A stretch of DNA of 20,873 nt, from the NCBI GenBank assembly GCA_038046465.1, contig JBBSWB010000043.1:1-20873 (forward strand), written 5' to 3'. How positions within the stretch are numbered: the stretch's first letter is position 1; each line of letters opens with the position of its first letter. The translations under genes were made by a program, and so were the position numbers. Positions 14,643 to 20,873 of the stretch are shown piece after piece. The notes beneath the pieces are model-generated. The model was not told the origin of the DNA, searched no databases, and saw nothing but the letters and a program-made list of their open reading frames with translations. The stretch is from JBBSWB01 sp038046465. GTDB taxonomy: Archaea; Nanobdellota; Nanobdellia; Woesearchaeales; GW2011-AR9.

Positions 14643-15296
14643 ATGGCTAAAAAAGAAACAATTGTGGTCTTTGGTGCTCATCCAGACGATTTTGTGATTG
14701 GTGCAGGTGGAACAATCAAAAATTACCTTAAAGAAAAGAAAAATATTATCTCAGTAGTCTTTTCTTTGGGGGAAAAATCACATATCTGGCTGAAAGATAA
14801 AGTGATCAAAGATATGCGTAAAAAAGAAACCTTAGATGCAAATAAAATAATCGGAGATAAAAGAAATAAAGTTATGTTCTTAGATTTGGGAGATCAAAAC
14901 ATCTATTCTGATTATCAAAAAGAAAAGTGGGAGCATAAATTATTAACTTTACTTAACCAGAAAAAACCAACTAAATTATTTACTCACAGCAATGAAGATC
15001 CCCATCCGGACCATAAAGCGGTCCATAAGATCACTTTAGAATTATATGATAAAATGGAAACCAAACCAGAATTATATATTTATTCAGTCTGGAATCCCGT
15101 ATCCTTTAAAACTGAACATCCTGCTTTTTATGTTGATATTTCCAAAACTTTTTCAGTAAAATTAAAAGCCTTGGGAGCCTTCAAAAGCCAAAAATTCCAT
15201 ATCCTCTATCCCTTCTTCCTGCTGTTAGTTAAAACCATCTGGGACGGATTTAAAATCAGGAAAAGATTTGCGGAGAAGTTTTTCAGAATTAAATAA
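14643..15296 (+). CDS. PIG-L/LmbE family zinc deacetylase
   Basis: Hydrolase that removes the acetyl group from N-acetylglucosamine attached to a lipid or small molecule. The zinc-binding motif AHPDDF (H13, D16) is near the N-terminus and the second motif, HPDH, is at 121-124. The 217 residues fit the family. The C-terminal part has a hydrophobic stretch (about 187-200, ILYPFFLLLV) followed by a strongly basic end, which suggests membrane association. It lies 64 bases before a GT4 glycosyltransferase on the same strand, so the two probably act in sequence on one glycolipid or glycoconjugate. The exact substrate cannot be read from the sequence. Confidence 0.9.
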   Translation: MAKKETIVVFGAHPDDFVIGAGGTIKNYLKEKKNIISVVFSLGEKSHIWLKDKVIKDMRKKETLDANKIIGDKRNKVMFLDLGDQNIYSDYQKEKWEHKLLTLLNQKKPTKLFTHSNEDPHPDHKAVHKITLELYDKMETKPELYIYSVWNPVSFKTEHPAFYVDISKTFSVKLKALGAFKSQKFHILYPFFLLLVKTIWDGFKIRKRFAEKFFRIK

Positions 15297-15360
15297 ACCG
15301 TAGGAAAAATAAATAAACACAATAAACCAAATGTTCAAAACAAAAATAAACAATTAAACG

Positions 15361-16497
15361 ATGGCTGACCAACCAAAATTATTATTGGTAGCGGACACTT
15401 ATTATCCCAAAGTAGATGGCACGTTAAAATTCATTGAAGAATTCATGAAACGGGCACAAGATAGTTTTGAGATATCTTTATTGGTGCCTGATTACGGGGT
15501 AAAAAAAGGGCGCAACGTTACTTATATTGAACCGTCAAAAATAATTAAGATGTCTGATTATCCTTCGATTAAATTTTCATTTAAGAATTTCAGCCTAATC
15601 AAAAAAGCAGTTAAAGAAGCAGATATTGTTTTTGTCCAGGGGCCGGCATTAATCAGTTATTTAAGTATCCATTATGCCCATAAATACCATAAAAAAACAG
15701 TTTTCTACTTGCACACCCTCTCCTGGGAATTACTTGAAAAATTCTTGCCCCGTATTATCAGCAAAATATTTTCTAGAATTATTAAGAAGATATCTATCTC
15801 TTTTTATAATGACTGCCAGGGGATTTTTGTTCCTTATTACGACTTAAAAGATTACCTGATCAAAGAGGGAGTTAAAACTGAAATCGTTACGGCCCGGCTG
15901 GGAGTTGACATCGATTTATTTCATCCTCCCCAGGATAAACAATTAAGCAAGAAAAAAATTAAGATCGGTCCAGAAAAAAAAGTGATTGGTTATGTAGGCA
16001 GAATCTCTAAAGAGAAAAACGCCCATCTACTGCTGGAAGGATTTAAGAAACTGGAAAAGCAAAAAAATTATTTCTTATTGATGGTGGGAGACGGACCGGA
16101 AAGCCAGACTAAAGAATTTAAAGAAAACCCTAATTGTAAAGTTACTGGCTTCGTTAATAATGTCCAGGATTACCTTAAAGCCATGGATATTTTTGTTATG
16201 CCCAGTTTAACCGAAACCACTTCTTTAGCAACTTTAGAAGCGATGGCTTCCGGTCTGCCGGTTATTGCCACCAAAGTTGGTTTCATCAAGCATTATTTAG
16301 TAAAAGACCATAATGGGCTTTTTTTCCCCCGAAATAGTGCTACGATGCTTTCCGTAAAGGTTAATCAGCTGCTGCAAAATAAAGAATTAAGAGCAAAATT
16401 AGGGCAAAATGCCCGTAAAACGGTTGCGTATGCTTTTTCTTGGGAAAGATCAATTAATCGGATTAAGAAGCTGCTGCTGAATACACATTTGAAATAA
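15361..16497 (+). CDS. GT4-family glycosyltransferase
   Basis: Retaining glycosyltransferase with a GT-B fold, 378 residues. The N-terminal domain starts LLLVADTYYPKVDGTLKFIE, the usual acceptor side. The C-terminal domain has VGRISKEKN (212-220), the MVGDGPE strand-loop (241-247) and the EX7E motif, E285 to E293 in TETTSLATLEAMASGLPV, which binds the nucleotide sugar. No membrane segment is clear. It probably follows the PIG-L gene in one transcript, as no good TATA box is visible in the 64-base gap. GT4 plus PIG-L pairs make N-acetylglucosamine conjugates that are then deacetylated in several pathways; here an archaeal lipid or surface glycan is likely (inference). Confidence 0.9.
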   Translation: MADQPKLLLVADTYYPKVDGTLKFIEEFMKRAQDSFEISLLVPDYGVKKGRNVTYIEPSKIIKMSDYPSIKFSFKNFSLIKKAVKEADIVFVQGPALISYLSIHYAHKYHKKTVFYLHTLSWELLEKFLPRIISKIFSRIIKKISISFYNDCQGIFVPYYDLKDYLIKEGVKTEIVTARLGVDIDLFHPPQDKQLSKKKIKIGPEKKVIGYVGRISKEKNAHLLLEGFKKLEKQKNYFLLMVGDGPESQTKEFKENPNCKVTGFVNNVQDYLKAMDIFVMPSLTETTSLATLEAMASGLPVIATKVGFIKHYLVKDHNGLFFPRNSATMLSVKVNQLLQNKELRAKLGQNARKTVAYAFSWERSINRIKKLLLNTHLK

Positions 16498-16514
16498 GTT
16501 GGTTATTGGTGGCA

Positions 16515-16587
16515 GGTTTATATTTTTAATAACGAGTTATATTTTTAAAAGAGGGTTATATTTTTAAGGCAGGGTTTATATTTTTAA
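16515..16587 (+). repeat. Four tandem 19-20 bp AT repeats
   Basis: The unit GGTTTATATTTTTAA occurs four times, ending at 16529, 16548, 16567 and 16587, so the period is 19, 19 and 20 bases. Copies 2 and 3 have one T fewer at the third position. Each unit carries five T residues and a TATA-like string readable on both strands. The block begins 18 bases after the glycosyltransferase stop and ends 84 before the next ATG. Stacked T-tract terminators, tandem regulator sites or iterons are all possible. It is not a CRISPR array: the units are too short and the spacers are 4-6 bases. Confidence 0.8.
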
Positions 16588-16637
16588 CCTACTACTATTT
16601 AAACACCCAACCAAAACATATATAAAATATAAGCAAA

Positions 16638-16650
16638 ATATTTAAAAATA
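16638..16650 (+). promoter_or_regulatory. TATA box of the acidic zinc-finger gene
   Basis: ATATTTAAAAATA is centred about 27 bases before ATG 16671. TATATAAAATATA nearby (16619-16631) could be an additional box further up. Confidence 0.55.
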
Positions 16651-16670
16651 GAGCGCAAAAAATTATTACT

Positions 16671-16910
16671 ATGGAAAACTACGTATTCGATAACGAATCG
16701 CACAAAAAGAGCGAAAAAGGTGACGAAGACTTTGAATCCCCTGAAGAAGGCTTCATGGAAGGTTATGCAGAGGATGAAGAAGTCGATGAATGTGCTGAAT
16801 GTGGTTCGGCCATTGACGGAGAAAACAAAATCGTAAAAGAGATCGAAGGAGAAACCTATAAATTCTGCTCTGAAAATTGTGCAAAAGAATTTGAAGACGG
16901 ACTAAGTTAA
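16671..16910 (+). CDS. Small acidic zinc-finger protein (TRASH/MYM-like)
   Basis: A 79-residue protein. Residues 1-40 are very acidic and probably disordered. They are followed by C41-x2-C44, a beta-hairpin of about 20 residues, then FCSENC (C66-x3-C70) and a short helix KEFEDGL. This spacing is that of a single treble-clef finger of the TRASH/MYM/YHS type, which binds zinc or senses metals and often mediates protein contacts. No DNA-binding part is visible and the acidic tail argues against direct DNA binding. It is monocistronic behind a long promoter region with four tandem repeats. Function unknown. Confidence 0.75.
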   Translation: MENYVFDNESHKKSEKGDEDFESPEEGFMEGYAEDEEVDECAECGSAIDGENKIVKEIEGETYKFCSENCAKEFEDGLS

Positions 16911-16924
16911 AAGCTGGTGCTGTT

Positions 16925-16941
16925 AAAGCATACTGCTTTTT
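16925..16941 (+). terminator. Intrinsic-type terminator after the zinc-finger gene
   Basis: AAAGCA (16925-16930) and TGCTTT (16934-16939) form a perfect 6-bp stem with a 3-base loop, running into five T residues (16937-16941). It lies 15 bases after the stop codon. Confidence 0.55.
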
Positions 16942-16972
16942 ATTGACCTCTTTGGATTACTGACTTAAAACA

Positions 16973-17042
16973 ATTTTTTTTATTTTTTATTTAATTTTTT
17001 AGAATTATTTTTTTATATTTATTTTAACATTTAATTTTTTTG
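16973..17042. other. T-rich tract between convergent genes
   Basis: Almost pure A/T with repeated runs of five to eight T residues on the plus strand. It probably ends any readthrough from the zinc-finger gene, and lies beyond the stop of polX, which comes from the other side. The gap 16911-17066 holds no gene. Confidence 0.45.
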
Positions 17043-17066
17043 ATTGTTTAAACAGGTTAATCAAAA

Positions 17067-18773
17067 TCATTTCTGCAACGCTTTTTCAATTTTAGGTAAG
17101 CTCCAGCAATTAAGAATATCTTTTTTCTCCGTCCAGCCTCTTCGAGCCATATTTACAGCTAAAGGATAAAACTGCAACTGAGAACAATCATGTGCGTCGG
17201 TACCGATAACAAATTTACAGCCTAAGTTTAAAGCTGACTTTACCTGTTCACCGGAAAGATCCAAACGATTAGGAGAACTGTTAATTTCTAAGAAAACTTT
17301 ATTTTTTCTAGCCGTTTCAAACACCTGATCTAAATTTAAAGCTAATCCGTTGCGTTCATTGAGCAAGCGATCAGTAGGGTGACCTAAAATATTTACCGGA
17401 TAATTCTCCAACGCATTACAAACCCGGGCAGTCATTTCCTTTTCGTTCATTCTGGTGCTAAGGTGAATTGCTGCCACGACTACATCCAACTCTTTCAACT
17501 TTTGCGGAGATAACGGCAAAGAACCGTCTTTTAAAATATCTACTTCTACTCCGCTGAATACTTTTAGGCCTACTTTTTTCTGGACCTTATCGATTTCGGT
17601 TAGATATCCTTTTAAGCGTTTCTCAGTTAAAGGATTAGTTATTCCCATATGTCCAAAATGATCATTAAAAGAAATAAATTTGAATTTCATCTCTTCTGCA
17701 TACTGAGCCATCTCTAACAGAGAATTATTTCCGTCGCTCCACTTGCTGTGATTATGAAAAGTTCCTTGAACATCTTTAATGGTAATTAATTTCGGCAATT
17801 TATTTTTTAGTGCTGCTTCTATCTCGCCCGTATTTTCCCTTAATTCCGGCTCGATATATTTTAATCCTAATTTACGGTAAACTTCATCTTCACTTCTGCC
17901 GGCAACCCATTTCTTATGTTTGCTGTCAAACAGCCCATATTCACTTAAAGTATACCCTTTCTTTAACGCAAACTTTCTCAGCTCCACATTATGTTCTTTA
18001 TTGCCAATAAAATACTGCAGAGCTGAACCAAATTCTTTCTCGTTAACTACCCTAAGATCAATCTGCATATTATTCGCTAAACGGATTGAACTTTTAGTGC
18101 TTCCTTTGGCAAGTACTTTGCTATCCTTGAAAGAAGTAAACAAATCCATCACTTTTTTAGGCTGGGAAGAAACTACTAAAAAATCTAAATCTCCAACTGT
18201 TTCCTTGCCCCGCCTAAACGAACCGGCAATCTCTACTCGCTGAACAAAAGCATATTTTTTAAATTCGGTTTTGATCTCATTAACCACTGCAGCCGCACTA
18301 GCGTATAAAAATCGTTTAGGCTTGGTGCGGAATAATTTTATCCCTTCTAATAAAGTTTGTTCGGTCTTTTCGCCAAAGCCGGCTATCTTTCTTAATTTTT
18401 GTTGGCGGATAGCTTTTTCTAAATCGCGAACATTTTTAATGCCTAATTGTTTATACAAAACTTTGATTTTCTTCGGCCCTAAGAAAGGGATTTCATTTAA
18501 TTCTTCCAGATCAACTTTAATCTCTTTTTTTAAGGTTTCATAATACTTCAATTTTCCGGTTAAGATAATTTCTTCAATCTTTTTAGCTAAATGTTCTCCT
18601 ACGCCGGGCAGTTCTTCTAATTTTCCCTGATCGTATATTTTTTCAACATCTTCCGGCAGGGATTCTATCGTTAACGCAGCTTTACGATACGCTTGCGGTT
18701 TAAAGGGCACTTCCTGTAGTTCCAGAATGTCGGCGATATTATTTAGGATTTTAGCGACTAATTGGTTTTTCAC
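17067..18773 (-). CDS. polX: Family X DNA polymerase with PHP domain
   Basis: DNA repair polymerase/exonuclease of the bacterial-archaeal PolX type (568 residues, typical length). The N-terminal 8-kDa-like and helix-hairpin-helix regions (LPGVGEHLAKKI, LNEIPFLGPKKI, IAGFGEKTE) lead to the nucleotidyltransferase core, with GSFRRGKETVGDLD (D195, D197) and D239 in IDLRV. A C-terminal PHP domain carries H340-x-H342, the DHFGH segment (371-375), E410, H437, H465 and D526-x-H528, a complete metal set expected to give 3'-5' exonuclease or AP-endonuclease activity. The frame opens at ATG 18818, but the TATA box at 18796-18803 lies inside that extension. A GTG at 18773 gives the usual family start (KNQLVAKILNNIADILE) exactly at the predicted transcript end, so I use GTG 18773. 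Confidence 0.93.
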   Translation of the reverse strand: MKNQLVAKILNNIADILELQEVPFKPQAYRKAALTIESLPEDVEKIYDQGKLEELPGVGEHLAKKIEEIILTGKLKYYETLKKEIKVDLEELNEIPFLGPKKIKVLYKQLGIKNVRDLEKAIRQQKLRKIAGFGEKTEQTLLEGIKLFRTKPKRFLYASAAAVVNEIKTEFKKYAFVQRVEIAGSFRRGKETVGDLDFLVVSSQPKKVMDLFTSFKDSKVLAKGSTKSSIRLANNMQIDLRVVNEKEFGSALQYFIGNKEHNVELRKFALKKGYTLSEYGLFDSKHKKWVAGRSEDEVYRKLGLKYIEPELRENTGEIEAALKNKLPKLITIKDVQGTFHNHSKWSDGNNSLLEMAQYAEEMKFKFISFNDHFGHMGITNPLTEKRLKGYLTEIDKVQKKVGLKVFSGVEVDILKDGSLPLSPQKLKELDVVVAAIHLSTRMNEKEMTARVCNALENYPVNILGHPTDRLLNERNGLALNLDQVFETARKNKVFLEINSSPNRLDLSGEQVKSALNLGCKFVIGTDAHDCSQLQFYPLAVNMARRGWTEKKDILNCWSLPKIEKALQK

Positions 18774-18795
18774 TAGCTTTAGAAAGAAATTAAGG

Positions 18796-18803
18796 TTTAT
18801 AAA
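18796..18803 (-). promoter_or_regulatory. TATA box of polX
   Basis: TTTATAAA is centred about 27 bases upstream of GTG 18773 on the minus strand. Being inside the longer open frame, it argues for the GTG start and a leaderless mRNA. Confidence 0.65.
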
Positions 18804-18858
18804 ACTTGCTTGATTCACCCAATTCCTAAAACTAAAAAATTAACAAAGAATAGTTCCA

Positions 18859-19701
18859 TTACTTTTTACTTTTATCTTCTAACTTTTTCTTCGTTTCTGG
18901 TTCAGAAAGATAGTTTTCTCTTGATGTGATTGGGCGACTTAATTCACGCTCTGTTTCTTTTCTGGCGTTGCCCGCTACTCTTCCACCCCTTTTAGCCGCA
19001 TCTTCAACTTCAACAAATCCCTGCTTATCTTCTTTTCTGGTAATTTCAGTAGATACCCTTTCGCCTAACATCATAAAAATTAACTCCAAATCATCCATGT
19101 GATCTCGCAAGTTCTCTCTTTTTAACCCTTTAAATTGCTTGTATTCATTTGGAGTCATGTCAAAAGTTGCCTTGGAAATTTCGGCAGTGAGAATTGCAAA
19201 CTCTTTTTCGGTCTTAACGCCCCTTTTATCCCATTCATCAGTTAATTCATCACGAATAGCTATTCCCCTAACTCTTTTTTCAATCCAATCATTAGAATAA
19301 CCTTTCTTTTGGTATAATTCCTTCATCCTTCTTTGAGCCAGCTCTGGATCCCCTATTTCCTGTATCCGCTCATAACCTACTTTTGCCAGCCAGCGCTTGA
19401 ATGGTTCAGCTTTAGGGGAAGGAATAGTTTGAACTAATCTTAAAATAATTTCAGTATTGGCACAATCAGTTTCTCTTAATTTTCCATCTTCTGCGGGCAT
19501 TTTCAACTGTACGATTTTATCGTACGGTTCAAATCCTTCTTCTAGAAGCTTAACTTTTAAATCCGACCAATATCTTTTAGGAATTGAACTGTCGGTTAAA
19601 ACTGCTACAATATCTATAACAGAAAACCACCACACATCATTATGCCAAACTCTTCGTACATTTTTTCCCTGGAAGATCACAAGAGATGTTTCTGGGTTCA
19701 T
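18859..19701 (-). CDS. Bro-N/DinD-like protein
   Basis: 280 residues. The first 115 form a Bro-N-type domain (WWFSVIDIVAVLTDSS, then the helix region ending at FKRWLAKVGYERI), as in phage antirepressors and viral BRO proteins. The second half matches the DinD (DNA-damage-inducible protein D) layout: a helical linker, the segment DMTPNEYKQFKGLKRENLRD (181-200) and a charged tail. Bacterial DinD blocks RecA filaments. The role in archaea is not known, and a regulatory or mobile-element function is equally possible. The family is patchy and often transferred, and here it is near a recombinase and a broken gene, which fits an acquired region. Leaderless promoter at 19725. Confidence 0.85.
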   Translation of the reverse strand: MNPETSLVIFQGKNVRRVWHNDVWWFSVIDIVAVLTDSSIPKRYWSDLKVKLLEEGFEPYDKIVQLKMPAEDGKLRETDCANTEIILRLVQTIPSPKAEPFKRWLAKVGYERIQEIGDPELAQRRMKELYQKKGYSNDWIEKRVRGIAIRDELTDEWDKRGVKTEKEFAILTAEISKATFDMTPNEYKQFKGLKRENLRDHMDDLELIFMMLGERVSTEITRKEDKQGFVEVEDAAKRGGRVAGNARKETERELSRPITSRENYLSEPETKKKLEDKSKK

Positions 19702-19724
19702 ATTAAGTTTTGTAATTCTTCTTC

Positions 19725-19731
19725 TTTAAAT
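19725..19731 (-). promoter_or_regulatory. TATA box of the Bro-N/DinD-like gene
   Basis: TTTAAAT (ATTTAAA on the minus strand) is centred about 27 bases from ATG 19701; leaderless spacing. Confidence 0.5.
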
Positions 19732-19775
19732 ACTTTACCCGCAGTTGTCCAGTGGGTTGTGCTCGGCTAGAGTCG

Positions 19776-19790
19776 AAATATTTTAATATC
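19776..19790 (+). promoter_or_regulatory. TATA region of the CYTH remnant
   Basis: AAATATTTTAATATC is centred about 26 bases before ATG 19810, the same leaderless spacing as at working genes, although the gene behind it is broken. Confidence 0.4.
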
Positions 19791-19809
19791 TGACCAAAAT
19801 CAAACCAGT

Positions 19810-19881
19810 ATGTCTCATCTTAACATTGAAATTAAAGCTAAATTTGGTTGCCTAGACGAGATTAGAGCAATCTTAAAATAA
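19810..19881 (+). pseudogene. 5' remnant of a CYTH-domain (CyaB-like) gene
   Basis: The 23-codon frame MSHLNIEIKAKFGCLDEIRA(ILK) ends in TAA. Its start is the classic N-terminus of CyaB/class IV adenylate cyclase-type CYTH proteins (NIEIKA[KR] followed by a D/E-rich helix), enzymes that act on triphosphates and are normally over 150 residues. No later CYTH motif is recognisable in any frame of 19882-19997, which appears to hold no gene. The first part of an old gene thus survives with its TATA box. The identification rests on a short match, so it is moderate. Confidence 0.55.
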
Positions 19882-19997
19882 GACTATCGGTTCTTAAAAA
19901 GTTCAATTGATTTTATTAGAAACCGGTTGGTAACCGAAAAGTTCTGAAAAAAATTAAATAAAAACTATAAACCTTGCTTGAAATGTAAAGACTTAAC

Positions 19998-20780
19998 TTA
20001 AATCAGGTTAGCTAAGTTTTTGATATCTTTATTAGCAACGTGTGTGTAAATTTGAGTAGTTTTTAAGTCTTTATGACCTAATAACTGCTGTATAGAACGG
20101 ATATCTGCGCCGGCTTCTAAGAGATGGGTGGCAAAAGAATGGCGTAAAGTGTGGGGAGTTACTCTTTTTTTAATTTCGGCACGCTGAGCAGCCTGGCGCA
20201 CGACCAGCTGTACGCTGCGCAGATTATATTTCTTGTTTAGATTGGATTGGAATACCAGCCCTTCTTTTCTCAGACCAAAACGGCGGATTAAATCTTCAAT
20301 TTGGGGATGAAGAAAGAGCACCCGGTCTTTAGTTCCTTTGGCTACTTTAAGATGGATAGTTTTTCTTTCAAAGTCAAAATCCTCCCAGCGCAAGTTTACA
20401 ACTTCATTTAAGCGAATTCCAGTATAATATAATACCATCAATAAAAAGTGATGCTTCAAGTTTAAAGTAGCATTAAACAAAGATTGGATTTCCTCTTTAT
20501 TGAGCACTTGAGGGAGATGCCCGGATTTCTTACCTAAGGGAAGCTCTTCCGCGAAGTTTTGCCTGAGCACATTCTTGTAGAAGAATTGCAAGGCAAAGTA
20601 AACTGAGCGAAGAGTAGAATGGCTTTTGTCGGCATATCCCAAAAGAAAATCTCGCGGCGTTTTCCCAGAAGCAAGAAAGTTCTTGATGATATTAAAGTAT
20701 GCTTTTTCAGTCTGTCGGGAATATTTTCTTAATTTTAATTCTTCAGTCAGTTTAGTAAGATAAGGCTGAGGTTCATCCAT
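19998..20780 (-). CDS. xerA: Tyrosine recombinase, XerA type
   Basis: Site-specific recombinase of 260 residues, the compact size of archaeal XerA, which resolves chromosome dimers at a dif-like site without a partner. The N-terminal SAM-like core-binding domain (about 1-85) is followed by the catalytic domain with R123 (TGIRLNEV), K148 in KGTKD, H210-x-x-R213 (TPHTLRHSFATH), H236 (LLGHKDLKTTQ) and the nucleophile Y245 (IYTHV); all catalytic residues are present. The start is supported by a TATA box 27 bases upstream on the minus strand. It may be the housekeeping XerA or an integrase of an element that left the CYTH and Bro-N genes nearby; compactness favours XerA. Confidence 0.9.
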   Translation of the reverse strand: MDEPQPYLTKLTEELKLRKYSRQTEKAYFNIIKNFLASGKTPRDFLLGYADKSHSTLRSVYFALQFFYKNVLRQNFAEELPLGKKSGHLPQVLNKEEIQSLFNATLNLKHHFLLMVLYYTGIRLNEVVNLRWEDFDFERKTIHLKVAKGTKDRVLFLHPQIEDLIRRFGLRKEGLVFQSNLNKKYNLRSVQLVVRQAAQRAEIKKRVTPHTLRHSFATHLLEAGADIRSIQQLLGHKDLKTTQIYTHVANKDIKNLANLI

Positions 20781-20802
20781 TTGCGCGAAAAATAACCTTT
20801 CG

Positions 20803-20812
20803 TTAATAAAAA
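20803..20812 (-). promoter_or_regulatory. TATA-like box of xerA
   Basis: TTTTTATTAA on the minus strand is centred about 27 bases from ATG 20780; leaderless spacing. Confidence 0.5.
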
Positions 20813-20820
20813 CTTCGCTT

Positions 20821-20873
20821 TAACACCACCTACATCTATTAACCACAATCAAAACTGCGGCTAATAGGTGTTA
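20821..20873. repeat. Nested inverted repeat upstream of xerA, cut by the window edge
   Basis: TAACACC (20821-20827) is the complement of GGTGTTA (20867-20873). Inside, CTATTA (20836-20841) complements TAATAG (20862-20867). The arms are offset by 8 bases on the left side. It may continue past the window. Possible dif/att half-sites, an operator of xerA, or the edge of a structured RNA. Confidence 0.45.

Noticed and set aside
14643..16497. Bacillithiol or mycothiol pathway pair (BshA/BshB-like)
   Set aside because: The gene pairing is suggestive, but family-level motifs cannot separate these from lipid or glycan enzymes, and no third pathway gene is present.
16515..16587. CRISPR array
   Set aside because: Units are about 15 bases with 4-6 base spacers, no cas genes nearby, and AT-only repeats.
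19740..19776. Possible tRNA fragment in the GC-richer stretch upstream of the CYTH remnant
   Set aside because: No T-loop consensus and no cloverleaf arms could be assembled; no intact tRNA gene was found in any gap of the window.

Overview
The window comes from an AT-rich archaeon, most likely a reduced DPANN lineage of the Woesearchaeota/Pacearchaeota/Nanoarchaeota type. Archaeal-only markers support this: RNA polymerase subunits Rpo3, Rpo10 and Rpo11, eL18, the archaeal uS13-uS4-uS11-rpo3 gene order, a threonyl-tRNA synthetase with the archaeal editing domain, and a primase in which the catalytic subunit is fused to the iron-sulfur domain of the large subunit. TATA boxes sit about 24-30 bases before many start codons, which implies leaderless transcription for most single genes. 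These boxes also settle two start sites (thrS and polX). TGA is used as a normal stop.

Left part (1-5246). A GC-rich hairpin is followed by a family of three related genes for membrane-anchored proteins with a coiled coil and one EF-hand-like calcium loop. Copy 1 is intact, copy 2 is frameshifted, and copy 3 carries an in-frame TGA. Copies 2 and 3 flank rpo11, a small helical unknown, a minus-strand lipoprotein and the fused primase. A 60-base block is identical in copies 2 and 3.

Middle (5247-9919). A compact translation/transcription operon: uS13, uS4, uS11, rpo3, eL18, uL13, uS9, rpo10 and then an unrecognised 99-residue protein with a strong Shine-Dalgarno. The eL18-uL13 gap holds a perfect hairpin and a 9-codon mini-ORF whose stop overlaps the uL13 start. 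A small membrane-anchored unknown follows.

Right part (9990-20873). In order: a Ski2/Mtr4-type RNA helicase; thrS; a two-gene nucleotidyltransferase/short-partner module resembling toxin-antitoxin pairs; a PIG-L deacetylase with a GT4 glycosyltransferase; four tandem 19-20 base AT repeats; an acidic zinc-finger protein; polX (Pol beta plus PHP); a Bro-N/DinD-like protein; a CYTH (CyaB) gene reduced to its promoter and first 23 codons; and a XerA-type recombinase with an inverted repeat upstream. The stretch from about 18.8 kb onward looks like the accessory, recombining end.

The least explained items are the decaying or recoded EF-hand family, the nucleotidyltransferase module, the tandem repeat block and the uL13 leader. 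Everything here was read by eye; no searches or folding programs were run.
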